From an uncultured Porphyromonadaceae bacterium (GTDB lineage: Bacteria; Bacteroidota; Bacteroidia; Bacteroidales; Muribaculaceae), in the NCBI GenBank assembly GCA_947649495.1, contig CANSRU010000004.1, positions 1 through 64,000 of the forward strand: 64,000 nucleotides of DNA. Direction: 5' to 3'. A program made the position numbers and the translations under genes. Within the stretch, counting starts at the first letter, position 1. Each line of letters starts with the position of its first letter. Shown here in pieces: positions 1 through 8,920 of the stretch. The notes beneath the pieces were generated by a model that made no database searches, was not told the DNA's origin, and worked only from the letters and a program-made list of their open reading frames with translations.

Positions 1-40
1 AATAGATTATGCTAAATTGTGATAGTTGTTGATAACTAAG

Positions 41-55
41 TCACTTTCCGATGCA
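41..55. repeat. attL: attL core (15-bp direct repeat)
   Basis: TCACTTTCCGATGCA is repeated exactly at 52071-52085, where it is the 3-prime end of mnmE. Bases 1-40 should therefore be the chromosome that originally followed mnmE. The repeat encloses all the phage genes, which fits a tyrosine-integrase core site. The exact crossover point within the 15 bp cannot be read from the sequence. Confidence 0.85.
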
Positions 56-119
56 ATATGTGAAGAAACGACGTTATTATATTGATTATCAGTGTTTTAT
101 ATATCTTGCTATTTACTCC

Positions 120-140
120 GAGTAACAAAGTAACAACAAA
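120..140. repeat. Left arm-type integrase repeat
   Basis: A 21-bp sequence containing two GTAAC units recurs exactly at 51917-51937, just inside the other prophage end. Direct repeats next to both att cores, with GTAAC half sites, suit arm-type binding sites of a tyrosine recombinase. The binding role is inferred. Confidence 0.6.
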
Positions 141-241
141 TCTGCAAAAATGGGGCTTTTTGACCGTGTCCTCCCTGCAAATATACGCTTTTATTTCGTC
201 TCTTACAAATCCGGGGTGGTGGATGGTTTCGCGGATAAAAT

Positions 242-275
242 AAGAGCGACCTATCCTCTCGGACACGCCGCTCTT
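242..275 (-). terminator. Putative terminator of the late/lysis operon
   Basis: AAGAGCG and CGCTCTT are complementary arms that fold into a hairpin. On the minus strand the hairpin is followed by a T-rich run (TTATTTTAT). It lies just after the last leftward gene (spanin, ending at 304), where a terminator is expected. The loop is long, so this is only moderately supported. Confidence 0.4.
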
Positions 276-303
276 GAGAACATGAAATTGACTCTCTGTC
301 TGC

Positions 304-828
304 TTATGTGGTCTTGGTCAGTAATCGCCGGGCGAGGGTTATCAGTGGCTTCCTGCAAACCCGGCCGATGCAGAGGACAAGGGCGGTTACGAGCCAGCCC
401 CATGTATCGAGGCGTATCTTCTGCCATGAGGTCAGTTCTCGCTCGACTTCTTTCGGGACTTCCACCGGGACTGGCTTCTCGATGAATTTGTCGACGTACA
501 CCGTGTCTGTCGAATTCTTGACCGGGACTGGCTGCTTTGTCGGTTTATTGTGTAGCGTGTGGGTCAGAGTGCCGTCCTCGTTGATTCTTGCGTCGCTCTC
601 GGCATAGTCGGTTTCGAGGTGGGATTCCTTTCCGGGAGTGGTGCGTTCTGCGCTCTGCGCCGGAATTTCAATGAACACCGTGTCGATAGTCTCGATGTGG
701 ACTATCTTCGTGTCAGTGTTCGTCTCGATCGGCACAATAGGGAGCTGTTCCTGTACCGTCTTGTGAGTCTTGCAGCCTGTCGTGAGGAGTGCCCCCGACA
801 GGAGAATTAATAAAGTGGTCTGCTTCAT
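304..828 (-). CDS. Putative unimolecular spanin (u-spanin)
   Basis: A 174-aa lipoprotein that begins with a hydrophobic signal and a lipobox-like LLTTGC (Cys19). A long polar, Pro- and Glu-rich periplasmic stretch follows, then a single C-terminal membrane segment (about residues 143-158) with a basic tail. An outer-membrane lipid anchor plus a C-terminal inner-membrane helix in one chain is the architecture of u-spanins such as T1 gp11, which fuse the two membranes at the last step of lysis. The start overlaps the endolysin stop by ATGA, so the two are translationally coupled. No sequence homology was checked; the call rests on topology and position. Confidence 0.65.
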   Translation of the reverse strand: MKQTTLLILLSGALLTTGCKTHKTVQEQLPIVPIETNTDTKIVHIETIDTVFIEIPAQSAERTTPGKESHLETDYAESDARINEDGTLTHTLHNKPTKQPVPVKNSTDTVYVDKFIEKPVPVEVPKEVERELTSWQKIRLDTWGWLVTALVLCIGRVCRKPLITLARRLLTKTT

Positions 829-1478
829 GGCTTCTGTGCTTTGAGATAGTTGATGATTCCGTTGACGTGGAGTGCCGTGAGATGCTTCTTACCGTCCTCG
901 GAATTGAGGAAGTCCACGTCTGCCTTGTTGTCTTGAAAGAGCGACTCTGTGAGGACTGCCGGACATTGAGTGTGAACGAGAATGTAAAATCTCGCTTCAT
1001 AATCGGGGTCTCCGTCGGAGTAGTCTGTGCGCACGGGTCTCTGTTTGCTGTCATATTTGCCGAGGCTCTTGTGGATTGGGAACTGCTGAATATATCCGGC
1101 AAGCTCCACCTCTGCGGCATTGTAGAGGCTTGTGGCGAGAATGTCGGCTTTCGTCTGTCCCGGCGAGGTGTATGCGCACCAACCTCCGGCGGTCTTCCAT
1201 TTGCCGTCCGCTCCGGCTGCGTTGCAGTGTATTGAAACGAGGATTACGTTCTGTGTTCCGAGCTTGTCGCACATCGCGTTCACTCGCCTGCATCGCTCTC
1301 CGAGGCTGATGTCCCGGTCTTCCGGCACGATACGCTCTGCGTCGTAGCCATTGGCTTTGAGTTGGGCTACGATTCGTGTGGCGATTTCTCTCGCCCATTT
1401 GTATTCCCGAAGGCTTTTGTCCGGGGCGCATTTCCCGGCTGTGTCTGAGCCGTGTCCGTTGTCGATTAAAATCTTCAT
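825..1478 (-). CDS. Endolysin: N-acetylmuramoyl-L-alanine amidase (Amidase_3)
   Basis: A 217-aa protein that should cleave the amide between MurNAc and L-Ala in peptidoglycan at lysis. The Amidase_3 zinc site is visible: DNGHG (His9), a conserved Glu near residue 25 (REYKWA), SIHCNA (His84) and a catalytic Glu178 in VLTESLF. There is no signal peptide, so export would need a holin or similar pore. It sits between a one-helix membrane protein upstream (ATGA overlap at 1475-1478) and the spanin downstream, making a compact lysis cassette behind its own late promoter at 1944-1977. Confidence 0.9.
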   Translation of the reverse strand: MKILIDNGHGSDTAGKCAPDKSLREYKWAREIATRIVAQLKANGYDAERIVPEDRDISLGERCRRVNAMCDKLGTQNVILVSIHCNAAGADGKWKTAGGWCAYTSPGQTKADILATSLYNAAEVELAGYIQQFPIHKSLGKYDSKQRPVRTDYSDGDPDYEARFYILVHTQCPAVLTESLFQDNKADVDFLNSEDGKKHLTALHVNGIINYLKAQKP

Positions 1479-1912
1479 TGGGGTAATAATTTTTGTGAAT
1501 GATACTCTTCCTTTGTCATTCCCGGTTTGGGAGGGGTCTGTGCGTTGGGCGGTCTTCTGAACGGGCAGTCGTTATCGTCGCAGCGAACCTTTACAAGTTC
1601 AATTCGCAGCTCTGCTTTCTCCTGCTCATGATTTATCTCCATCTCCGCCATCTTGGTCGTGAGGTCGAGAATTTCGGTGTTCTGCTTTCTGACAAGTTGC
1701 GTCTGTTCTGCAAACCGTTCCTCTTTCGCCTGTAGCTGCTTTTGCAGCCATTCGTTTGTTTCCTGTAGGTGGTGGAATTCTGCGCTCTCTGCTTCGGCGA
1801 GGGCTATGCGAGTGTTCGTCTTGCGGTTGAAGAACCACTTGATGCACTCAAACCCTCCCAAAGCTCCGAGAATTGCTACGAGAACCTGCCACCATGTCGT
1901 TGCTTGTTCCAT
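1475..1912 (-). CDS. Membrane-anchored coiled-coil protein, possible holin or lysis accessory
   Basis: A 145-aa protein with one hydrophobic helix near the N terminus (about residues 7-28, WWQVLVAILGALGG...), then a Glu/Gln/Lys-rich coiled coil (about 35-110) and a polar Pro-rich tail. It is the first gene of the lysis cassette and overlaps the endolysin by ATGA, the usual holin position. A single helix with a long coiled coil is not a classical holin, so it could instead be a pinholin-like or regulatory lysis protein. Function is inferred from position only. Confidence 0.5.
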   Translation of the reverse strand: MEQATTWWQVLVAILGALGGFECIKWFFNRKTNTRIALAEAESAEFHHLQETNEWLQKQLQAKEERFAEQTQLVRKQNTEILDLTTKMAEMEINHEQEKAELRIELVKVRCDDNDCPFRRPPNAQTPPKPGMTKEEYHSQKLLPQ

Positions 1913-1943
1913 GCGTCGATGTGGGGTTTTTATGGTTCAATTG

Positions 1944-1977
1944 CAAAGTTAGTCATTTCTGATTACATTATAATCAC
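1944..1977 (-). promoter_or_regulatory. Late promoter P1 with palindromic operator (lysis cassette)
   Basis: On the minus strand a Bacteroidetes -7 box TAACTTTG (1944-1951) is preceded, 8 nt upstream, by the 18-bp imperfect palindrome GTGATTATAATGTAATCA (1960-1977). The same arrangement occurs at 34877-34910 with the same 8-nt spacing and at 23905-23946 with 16 nt. The palindrome covers the -33 region, so a regulator probably binds there. The start site would be about 1938, ahead of the ATG at 1912. Confidence 0.65.
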
Positions 1978-1991
1978 TTCGCGCTACGAAT

Positions 1992-4900
1992 TTAGAGCGT
2001 ACTCCACGAATTGCCGCCGTTGGTTGTCTTCTGTACGCCGCTCGTGGTCACTCGCAGTCCGTAATTGCCCACGCGGACGATGAGTCCCTCTCCCGAATGG
2101 AAGCGCAGGTAGTTCGCGTTGTAAATCGCCATGAAGCCGTTCTTGGCAATAAAAACCTCCTCCTTTGCGGTCTTCGCCTGTAAGCCTTGAGACAGGACTT
2201 GGAGTGTGCCGTTCCACAAGCTGTACCCGGTAACGTACACCGTGAGGTAAATCGCGATTCTGATACGTCCGGCTGTTGGGATTGTGATTTCTCCCTGTCC
2301 TTGCGAAAGTGCGACCTGTCCGATTAAATCCCAAGAGTTGCCGTTCTTTTTGAGGACGTTTGCGTACATGGATGTCGTGATTTTGTTGTATGGGATCGCG
2401 TTCCCGTTAAAGTCCTTGAGTTGGCAGTTCCCTTGAAGGTCTCCGAAGTCTATTCGGGTGGAATTCTCCGCTATGTCATACTCCACGTAACCATAGAGGG
2501 TATTGTCTTCGGTCGGGGCATAGTCATCACGTCCTTCGTCATAAAAGGCTGCGTATTCAAATGCCACTTCGGTCGGGGTCTCTCCGATGTAGGTCGCGCT
2601 TCCTCCGTAGGCTTTCACGACGAGATCTGTGGTCTTTCCGGCTGCGTTGACCGAGGGCAGGGCGTTGGGCGTGATGCGGAGGCGTTCTATGCCGTCGTTG
2701 TCCACTCCGACTAAATCCTTGCCATCGACGAAGATCCAGCCAATCCTTGCGCCTGTGCCATCGAACACGACCTTGCCGGCTGCAAAGGACGCGATGTTCT
2801 TCAGTCCGTCGATGAAGAAGTTCGGGACTCCGTTGGTCGTTGCCAAGCTCTCAAGACGTTGGTTTCTGAATATGAGGTTGGCGATGTTGGCGTTCTCCGC
2901 GAGGAGCAGTCCTGTTGCCACGCTTTCAAACGATGAGCCGAACTGATTCCAATAATCCGTATTTGTCGGGACTTTGTTGGAGAAGCCGCCCACGCCATTG
3001 GGAGCGTCCGTCCTTGCCACATAGTATGTGCTGCCGTAAAATACGCAGTCCACCCTGCTGGCGTTGCCGTAGTAGGTCTTTGATGAGCTGTAGTTCCCTC
3101 TGAAAACAAGAGCAGGACTTTTGCCGTCTTTGCCGTCTTTGCCGTCCTGCGGAGTCATGCGTACCGGGATTGACCATGCGCTGACGAGGGATGTTCCGCT
3201 GCCGTTCTTCACGGCTTTCGTCATCCACAGGTAGAATCCTTTGTTGACGGTCGGCATCGCCGTTGACCACCCGGATGGGTTGAGGGAATTCCGCACAAGT
3301 GTCGGGGGAGTCGTTGTCGAACCATTGACAGCAAATCGGTACTCGGTATAGTTGCCCGGCTGTCCTGTCGAGCCGTTCTGTCCATACTTCGCCCAAAGTG
3401 CGGCAACCGCGTTATTGCTCGCACTCCCGATGAATGCTCCCCATGCGCCCTCAGTCTTCTTCCTGTAGCAAACCCATTCGTAGGGGTATGATGATGTTAC
3501 CCCTGTCGGGTCATCCGTCCAGCCGCTTGGCACGAAGCCGTCGGTCTGACTGATATCCGTGGGGGTTGACGGTGCGCTTGAGGAAGCGGTGCGCTTGTAG
3601 ATGAATTCATAGCCGAGACCGTCTTGCCCTGTCCACTTCATCCACTTGTAGTCGTTCCATGAGGAGCTGTCCGTGGGGTTGTTGTCTGAGTAGATGCCTA
3701 TGTATTCTCCGGGGGTTTCCCCGTTGTTGGCTGTCCAATCGTTTACCGTGAGGCTGTTGGCGAATTTGATATGAACGTATGCGTTCTTTCCAGCAGCTCC
3801 GGGATTACCTGTATCTCCTTTGATGCGTCCTACGTTTACCCATCGTTCTGTGTCGGCGACAAAGAGGTCTCCGTCTTCAGAAGAGTCATCATTTGACATG
3901 ATGTAAGCATCGCCCGGTTCTGCATACTTGGTCATCCATCCCGGTGCAAATCCAGGGCGAGGGATACCGTATTGCTTGATGATGCAATATTTCGTTTCCT
4001 CTGTGGCTTCCGTTCCGGCTTCGAGGTCTGTATCGATGAGGTATGTTCCGAAGCGCGTTGCTCCTATGCCGGACGCTGTCCACTCCGATAGTTTTCCGAA
4101 GTGTCCTGTACAATTTCCCTTGATATGGATTGAGGAACCGTCTTCACCACTCTCCCCCTTGATGCGCGACATCTGCCATTCGCTCCATACTCCGTTGCTC
4201 TTGCGTGAGGTCGCCATCCATATTGTGTCAGTAGAGGACTCGTTGCTCCATTGGGTATTTGTGTTGGGGTGTCCTGTCGGAGCGGTCGGGTTTTCCTCTG
4301 ACGAGAATTCGACATCGAAGTCTGCGGTGTCGGTCATCTGTCGTGGGGCTGTCCATGCGCTCTGCTGCGGTGCTTTGCCGTCAGTCGTGAATATGCGTGT
4401 AGATGCCCATAGCTTCGCTTCTCCGGCAGGGATACCGTCGCTCCAGCCTGTCGGTACGGGATTGCTGAAACTGCCGCCTGTCGGTCGTGCAGGATTGCTG
4501 TTTGTCCGGCAGAACACGGTTGATTTGAATGAGGCGTTGGGACTGATTCCGTCTTTGCCCGGTTCTCCGGCGACACCTGCCGCCGAGACTTGCCATGAGA
4601 GCGTGTTGGTGGGCGGCACTCCTGTTATGGGTGTCGGCGAAATGCAACGGTATGAGGATGTCGGACTCTGCTCGTCGGGGCGGTAGACAACCTCGTCTCC
4701 GTTGAAATAGGTCGTCTGTGCATTGTATTCCCCTCGGTAGCAGCCGAGCGGAGATTCGTCGATTCCGTTTTGGCTCTGCACCATCACACCTTTGAATTTC
4801 AGTTCTCCGTCTCCGTCAATGTTGAACTGCAACTTGTCTTTCAGCTTCATGGCGGCATTGAGCATATCGAAGTAACTCTGTCCATCAGATGCGAGGAGGC

Positions 4901-7055
4901 GGTCTGCGGTAATGCGTCCGGGGAGTATCTCCGTGAAGCCGTAGAGGGTTGCAAAGCTGCGCTCTCCGTCGTACTCCGTGTTGAGGACTCCGACAAGCAG
5001 CCAGTAATAATTGCCTTCTTCGAGCTTATGGGCTACGGTTTCAAGTCTAAACTCCGCGCTCCCTGCGACTCCGCTGAATTGCTTGACTGCGCGAATGTAA
5101 AGGTAATATTTGACTGCTCCGTCTGTCAGTGATGCGCTCTCGAAAGATGCCACGTTCCAATAGAGGTACTCATTCGGCTCGTGGCTCGGTCGTATGCTGT
5201 CAATGCCGAGAGTGAGGTGCTGTATCGTTCCGGCAGGAGCGACGAGCTGCTTGGTTTCTTCGCTCCATTCTATATTGTGAGGAACAGCTTCTGTACTGCC
5301 CGGCTGTGCTACAAACTGATATTGCAGTCTCTCGTCGCCTACGAGCAAGGACATCGTTTCGACCGCTATCGGGTTAATGCGATTCGTGAAATTGTCGGAC
5401 AGCGCGGCTTCGATCATCTCGATTGTTTCCTTTGCGTCTCTGAACCTACGCTTCGTAAACTGCAACGCTGCCCGGTGGTTCTCGTCTATGACTACTTCCG
5501 TGCTTTGCAGTTCCTTGAGGGTTGAGGAAACGCTGCCGGAGACGGTCTCGTTGCTCAGTGTAATCTTTGGCTTATGTGGATTGTTGATGTAGTCCTTGAT
5601 GTTGGTAATGCGCACAAGCACTCCCTCTCGCTCGAACTGCTCGTTAGTAAAGCGCACGAACCCTCCGAGGCGGATTCTTCCCCCGATGTTTATCCAATCT
5701 TTTTTTGCCCATATACCGTCGAGTTCCCCGGTAAAGGAGAACTTCATCTGCTCGTTGTCAAAGAGGTGCTTGACCGCTGCTCTGAACATATCCCATGACG
5801 CTCCGCTCTTGTCTGCGTCATTGCGAATGTATGCATCGGGGAGCATGACGTTGAAGACAGCGTAAGTGTCGCCCGGCTTTGGAACAAACGAGCCGCCGGG
5901 CATCATCATTCCGTCGATTTCCTGCGCCACGATTTCAAAGCGTCTTCCGGTTTTGTTCTTGCCGTTGATAGTCTTCGGCTCATGGTAATATTTGACATCG
6001 AATTCGCGCCCGGCAAGTTCCCCGGATTGGAAAACAACAGTCATCTGCTCCTCTCCGATGAGGTAGTCTTCATAGTTGAGGTCTGCCGGAATGCTGCTGT
6101 CGATGAAGTCGTAGAAATTCTTGTCTTTGTCCACCTCTACCACTTGGCTGATTGTGCCGACGCGCTTCGGGTAGTCATCGCTGCGGTCGAGGCTGTCTTC
6201 TGCAAGCGTGGATAGCTCCTTGTCGATGTTTCGGATTGACAGACCGAGGTCATCGACAATGTAATGCCGGGCTGCATCGGGATTGTATCCGTCTTCATTC
6301 TCGAAGTGTTCGCCGTCATATCCGATGGTCTGTCCGACCGGGAGCAGAAGGCAACCGCCACTCGTTGCCCGGAGAGTCTCCGATGCAGGGTATTTGCTTC
6401 TGTCGATGTTTCTGTCTCCGCCTTGAACAAAGAGGATTTCGGTCGGCAGGGAGTCTCCGCTATTGCTCCTACCGACACCCGATTTGAAGCCGTTTCCCCT
6501 GCCGTATGAAAGAGGCAGAGGTTGGCTCTTGCTGTATTCCACTTTTCGCAAGGATACCCTTTTCCCCACAATCTCGAATTCGGTTTTGAATGTGGTGGCT
6601 TGCTTCGTGAGGGCATCCCAGCAGTAGTCGTGGTCGTAGCTGATGAGTGTCTCCACATCGTCAATGCATTCGCCGACCGTCCAGCCGGAGTCTCGCCTGT
6701 TCATATTGTCCACGAACATCTGAAGGTGTTCTTTCGGCTTTGCTGTCAGTGGAAATTTGAGGCGACCATCTACCGGGTTTCTGAATTTCCAAATCTTTGC
6801 CTTGTCCTGTTCGCTCGAAAAGGTTACGGTGTAGTCGTAGAGCCGCGTGTGCTTCATCTTTAGCTGTTCCGGGCGCAAGAGAAAATATCGCGTACCCTCG
6901 TACTCGCAATATGAACCTACGGGTATCTCGACGTGTGTCGGGAGCGAGTAGTAAAGAGTGAGGTTGTGGTCGCCCATAATCGCCCGGTTGCGGTAGCTGT
7001 TGTCATTTACCACAATGTCGAGAATGAGCCTGTCGGTTTTGTCGTAAATCTTCAT
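1992..7055 (-). CDS. Tail hub / tail-associated fiber protein with collagen-like segments
   Basis: A 1687-aa protein. The first 400-500 residues (MKIYDKTDRLILDIVV...) look like the hub domain of siphophage tail-tip proteins (Tal / T4 gp27 type), which close the tail tube and anchor fibers; this is a resemblance only. The remainder alternates beta-rich modules with short collagen-like Gly-X-Y runs, for example GEPGKDG, GESGEDG, GDTGNPGAAG, GQNGSTGQPG and QDGKDGKDGKS, which can trimerise. The C terminus resembles a host-contact domain. It is the last tail gene and lies directly downstream of leader element A. The size is large but normal for a tail fiber in a Bacteroidetes phage. Confidence 0.75.
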   Translation of the reverse strand: MKIYDKTDRLILDIVVNDNSYRNRAIMGDHNLTLYYSLPTHVEIPVGSYCEYEGTRYFLLRPEQLKMKHTRLYDYTVTFSSEQDKAKIWKFRNPVDGRLKFPLTAKPKEHLQMFVDNMNRRDSGWTVGECIDDVETLISYDHDYCWDALTKQATTFKTEFEIVGKRVSLRKVEYSKSQPLPLSYGRGNGFKSGVGRSNSGDSLPTEILFVQGGDRNIDRSKYPASETLRATSGGCLLLPVGQTIGYDGEHFENEDGYNPDAARHYIVDDLGLSIRNIDKELSTLAEDSLDRSDDYPKRVGTISQVVEVDKDKNFYDFIDSSIPADLNYEDYLIGEEQMTVVFQSGELAGREFDVKYYHEPKTINGKNKTGRRFEIVAQEIDGMMMPGGSFVPKPGDTYAVFNVMLPDAYIRNDADKSGASWDMFRAAVKHLFDNEQMKFSFTGELDGIWAKKDWINIGGRIRLGGFVRFTNEQFEREGVLVRITNIKDYINNPHKPKITLSNETVSGSVSSTLKELQSTEVVIDENHRAALQFTKRRFRDAKETIEMIEAALSDNFTNRINPIAVETMSLLVGDERLQYQFVAQPGSTEAVPHNIEWSEETKQLVAPAGTIQHLTLGIDSIRPSHEPNEYLYWNVASFESASLTDGAVKYYLYIRAVKQFSGVAGSAEFRLETVAHKLEEGNYYWLLVGVLNTEYDGERSFATLYGFTEILPGRITADRLLASDGQSYFDMLNAAMKLKDKLQFNIDGDGELKFKGVMVQSQNGIDESPLGCYRGEYNAQTTYFNGDEVVYRPDEQSPTSSYRCISPTPITGVPPTNTLSWQVSAAGVAGEPGKDGISPNASFKSTVFCRTNSNPARPTGGSFSNPVPTGWSDGIPAGEAKLWASTRIFTTDGKAPQQSAWTAPRQMTDTADFDVEFSSEENPTAPTGHPNTNTQWSNESSTDTIWMATSRKSNGVWSEWQMSRIKGESGEDGSSIHIKGNCTGHFGKLSEWTASGIGATRFGTYLIDTDLEAGTEATEETKYCIIKQYGIPRPGFAPGWMTKYAEPGDAYIMSNDDSSEDGDLFVADTERWVNVGRIKGDTGNPGAAGKNAYVHIKFANSLTVNDWTANNGETPGEYIGIYSDNNPTDSSSWNDYKWMKWTGQDGLGYEFIYKRTASSSAPSTPTDISQTDGFVPSGWTDDPTGVTSSYPYEWVCYRKKTEGAWGAFIGSASNNAVAALWAKYGQNGSTGQPGNYTEYRFAVNGSTTTPPTLVRNSLNPSGWSTAMPTVNKGFYLWMTKAVKNGSGTSLVSAWSIPVRMTPQDGKDGKDGKSPALVFRGNYSSSKTYYGNASRVDCVFYGSTYYVARTDAPNGVGGFSNKVPTNTDYWNQFGSSFESVATGLLLAENANIANLIFRNQRLESLATTNGVPNFFIDGLKNIASFAAGKVVFDGTGARIGWIFVDGKDLVGVDNDGIERLRITPNALPSVNAAGKTTDLVVKAYGGSATYIGETPTEVAFEYAAFYDEGRDDYAPTEDNTLYGYVEYDIAENSTRIDFGDLQGNCQLKDFNGNAIPYNKITTSMYANVLKKNGNSWDLIGQVALSQGQGEITIPTAGRIRIAIYLTVYVTGYSLWNGTLQVLSQGLQAKTAKEEVFIAKNGFMAIYNANYLRFHSGEGLIVRVGNYGLRVTTSGVQKTTNGGNSWSTL

Positions 7056-7066
7056 ATTCTGATGCG

Positions 7067-7161
7067 GAGTTATTTTATTGGAATTTGCGCCCTGCTGCGT
7101 CGTAGTCGTTCAGATGTGCGGTTGTTCCACTCGACCCGAAACGATGCGACACAGGGGCGCA
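7067..7161 (-). ncRNA. Repeated structured intergenic leader, copy A
   Basis: Read on the minus strand, this gap has the shared blocks CTGTGTCGC, GTGGAACAACC and, near the ATG, GCAAATTC and AAAATAACTC. Its ends pair perfectly (TGCGCCC with GGGCGCA). Copies with different but still paired stems lie at 20667-20759, 32800-32891 and 49855-49947. It fills the gap before the tail hub gene, so a 5-prime regulatory RNA is the natural reading; function unknown. Confidence 0.6.
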
Positions 7162-7178
7162 TTTGGCTTCACTGCGGA

Positions 7179-7577
7179 TTACTTGATGCCAAGCTCGACG
7201 CAGTCTGCATCGACCTGTTCCTTGAGGGTCTTGCGACATTCGAGGAATTCCTTGTATGCCGCGATTCTCTCTTTGGCTTCGTCGCTTGTCTTCGAGCCGC
7301 CGACCATGCCGAGATTGGCTGCGTTAAACTCGTTGACGAGCTTCTGCTCGTGCGAAGCCGGACAGATTGCCGTGATGACCGCTTCCGTGATTTTGTTGGG
7401 CGATAGCGGAGCCCACACGATTACTTCATCGCACTTCCACGAGGTTCGGGTGCTGACGGGTTCGTCTGTTCCCTCGGCATGGATTTCCGAGGTCTGTTCT
7501 TCGATGTTGAAACGGTAGATGTAACTGCCGTTCCCTACTGCTTCCAAAACGGAAGGCTTTTCGTCATAAAATGCCAT
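7179..7577 (-). CDS. Conserved phage protein after the DGR RT, possible tail accessory
   Basis: A 132-aa protein beginning MAFYDEKPSVLEAVGNG, predicted mixed beta then helical, with a C-terminal helix rich in Glu and Lys. The start overlaps the end of the reverse transcriptase by 14 bp. It sits between the DGR and the tail hub gene, so it may be a small tail component or a fiber assembly factor. I do not recognise a named domain. Confidence 0.6.
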   Translation of the reverse strand: MAFYDEKPSVLEAVGNGSYIYRFNIEEQTSEIHAEGTDEPVSTRTSWKCDEVIVWAPLSPNKITEAVITAICPASHEQKLVNEFNAANLGMVGGSKTSDEAKERIAAYKEFLECRKTLKEQVDADCVELGIK

Positions 7578-8634
7578 TTTGAAATTCGGGTTTAATTATG
7601 GTTTTTAATAAGTGCTTGCTGTTGCTGTGCTGCGCCCAACCGAGCCACGATGCGACTCTCTGCTTGTAGTCGGCAAGTGAAATGTCGTTGCGTTTGTTGA
7701 GCTTGGCTACGGTGCGGCAGAAGTTCTGCTTGATGCTCTTGCGTATCAGCTTCTGTTCCCGGTAGAACTTATATCCAACGAAATCGAGGGCGCGTCCGTG
7801 GCGGTCTTCCCTGTTCTTGGCGAGAGGGAAGATTTGCCAATTGCCCTTTATCTCAAGTTCAAGCTCGTTCTCAATGAAAGGCTTGATGTGTTCAAAGAAC
7901 ATTCGGCGAAGCCATTCCGGGCTTGTGCCGTAGAACGCGAAATCGTCAGCGTATTCATCTACGTCGATGCGCCATTCCTCATTGCATAGGTGCATGAATA
8001 CTGCAAAGACAAGGTTGGCAAGGTACTGCGACAAATAATTCCCGATGGGGAGGTTTTCTCCGTCGCATATCTCGTCCCTGCGCACTGGGTGGGGAGTACC
8101 GTTCACGCTGTCGATTATCTCGTCAATCAGCCATAGAGTGTCAGGACATTTGATTTTCCACCTTGCGGCTTTCTTCAGAACCTTGTGCTTGAGCGACGGG
8201 TAGAACTTCTTGATGTCGATTTTGAGGATGTAGAGGGGTTGTCCGTCGTACTTGCGGATGTGCCGCTCGACGCTTCGAGCGCATCCCTCTATTCCTCTGC
8301 CTTTGACGCAGGAGTATGTGTTGTGCGTAAAGGCTGCGACCCATATCGGTTCGAGAATGTTCATTATTGCGTGATGAACTATTCTGTTGGGGTAATATGG
8401 AAGACGGTAAATCAGCCGTTCTTTTGGCTCATAGACCGTGAATACTTCGTAGGCTGAGGTTTTGTATGTCCGGGTTAGCAACGCTTCGTGCAGGGCTTCA
8501 AGATTGGCTTCTCGGTTTCGATCATGATGCCGCACTCCGTATGTGCGGTGTTTCCCCCGGCGAGCCTTTTGGTCAGCCAGCCGGAGGTTCTCCACCGAGA
8601 TTATCTTTTCGTATAAGTTTCCTATACGCTTCAT
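7564..8634 (-). CDS. Diversity-generating retroelement reverse transcriptase
   Basis: A 356-aa reverse transcriptase that copies the template-repeat RNA into adenine-mutagenised cDNA for replacement of variable repeats. RT motifs run in order: RLIYRLPYYPNRIVHHAI (RT2 area), LKIDIKKFYPS with catalytic Asp140, IGNYLSQ at 197-203, YADD at 228-231, and LDFVGYKFYR (RT7). The IGxxxSQ form of motif 4 marks DGR RTs; group II intron and retron RTs have other residues there. There is no maturase or endonuclease domain. The template repeat lies about 145 bp upstream (8779-8894), and targets are at 9371-10813 and 44425-45024. Confidence 0.95.
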   Translation of the reverse strand: MKRIGNLYEKIISVENLRLADQKARRGKHRTYGVRHHDRNREANLEALHEALLTRTYKTSAYEVFTVYEPKERLIYRLPYYPNRIVHHAIMNILEPIWVAAFTHNTYSCVKGRGIEGCARSVERHIRKYDGQPLYILKIDIKKFYPSLKHKVLKKAARWKIKCPDTLWLIDEIIDSVNGTPHPVRRDEICDGENLPIGNYLSQYLANLVFAVFMHLCNEEWRIDVDEYADDFAFYGTSPEWLRRMFFEHIKPFIENELELEIKGNWQIFPLAKNREDRHGRALDFVGYKFYREQKLIRKSIKQNFCRTVAKLNKRNDISLADYKQRVASWLGWAQHSNSKHLLKTIIKPEFQNGIL

Positions 8635-8778
8635 TGCTTTGCTTTCTTACTTGGGGCTTTCGGTCGTCGATACGAGGGACGTGCCTACTAACTCCTTTTA
8701 GGGTGGTCGATATTTTTTGCCAAGAGGCACGGTCGTCTTCCTGTTATTTCGTCGGGGTTTATTCCGTCGAGATTCTTT

Positions 8779-8894
8779 AAGCAGAGGTGAGAGCCGATGT
8801 TCGCATTCGTATTCGAGGGGGTGTTATTCGAGTTCGCATAGGCGAGACCTGCATTCGCACCGTTATTCGCGTTACCGCTGAACAGGACACCACG
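8779..8894 (-). repeat. DGR template repeat (TR)
   Basis: A 116-bp sequence matching VR1 (9384-9499) over its whole length and VR2 (44504-44577) over 74 bp. Read on the minus strand it has ten Asn (AAY) codons, the usual TR signature, since adenines in AAY give the widest residue choice. All VR differences are at TR adenines except changes in the 3-prime end (CACCTCTGC here, CGCCTTTGC in both VRs), which mark IMH* versus IMH. The 140 nt between TR and RT contain complementary GTGCCT/AGGCAC and may be the priming spacer. Confidence 0.95.
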
Positions 8895-8920
8895 AGGAAG
8901 ACCAACCTTTATGTTATTTG

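Noticed and set aside
36-266. A 76-codon leftward frame running into attL
   Set aside because: It spans the att core and arm repeat, has no ribosome-binding site or recognisable domain, and ends in host sequence.
4700-7055. Long rightward frames opposite the tail hub, tape measure and primase genes
   Set aside because: They are shadows of clearly coding leftward genes, without domains, start signals or spacing of their own.
7564-8634. RT as a group II intron or retron enzyme
   Set aside because: Motif 4 is IGNYLSQ, there is no maturase/HNH part and no intron or msr-msd structure, while TR and two VRs are present.
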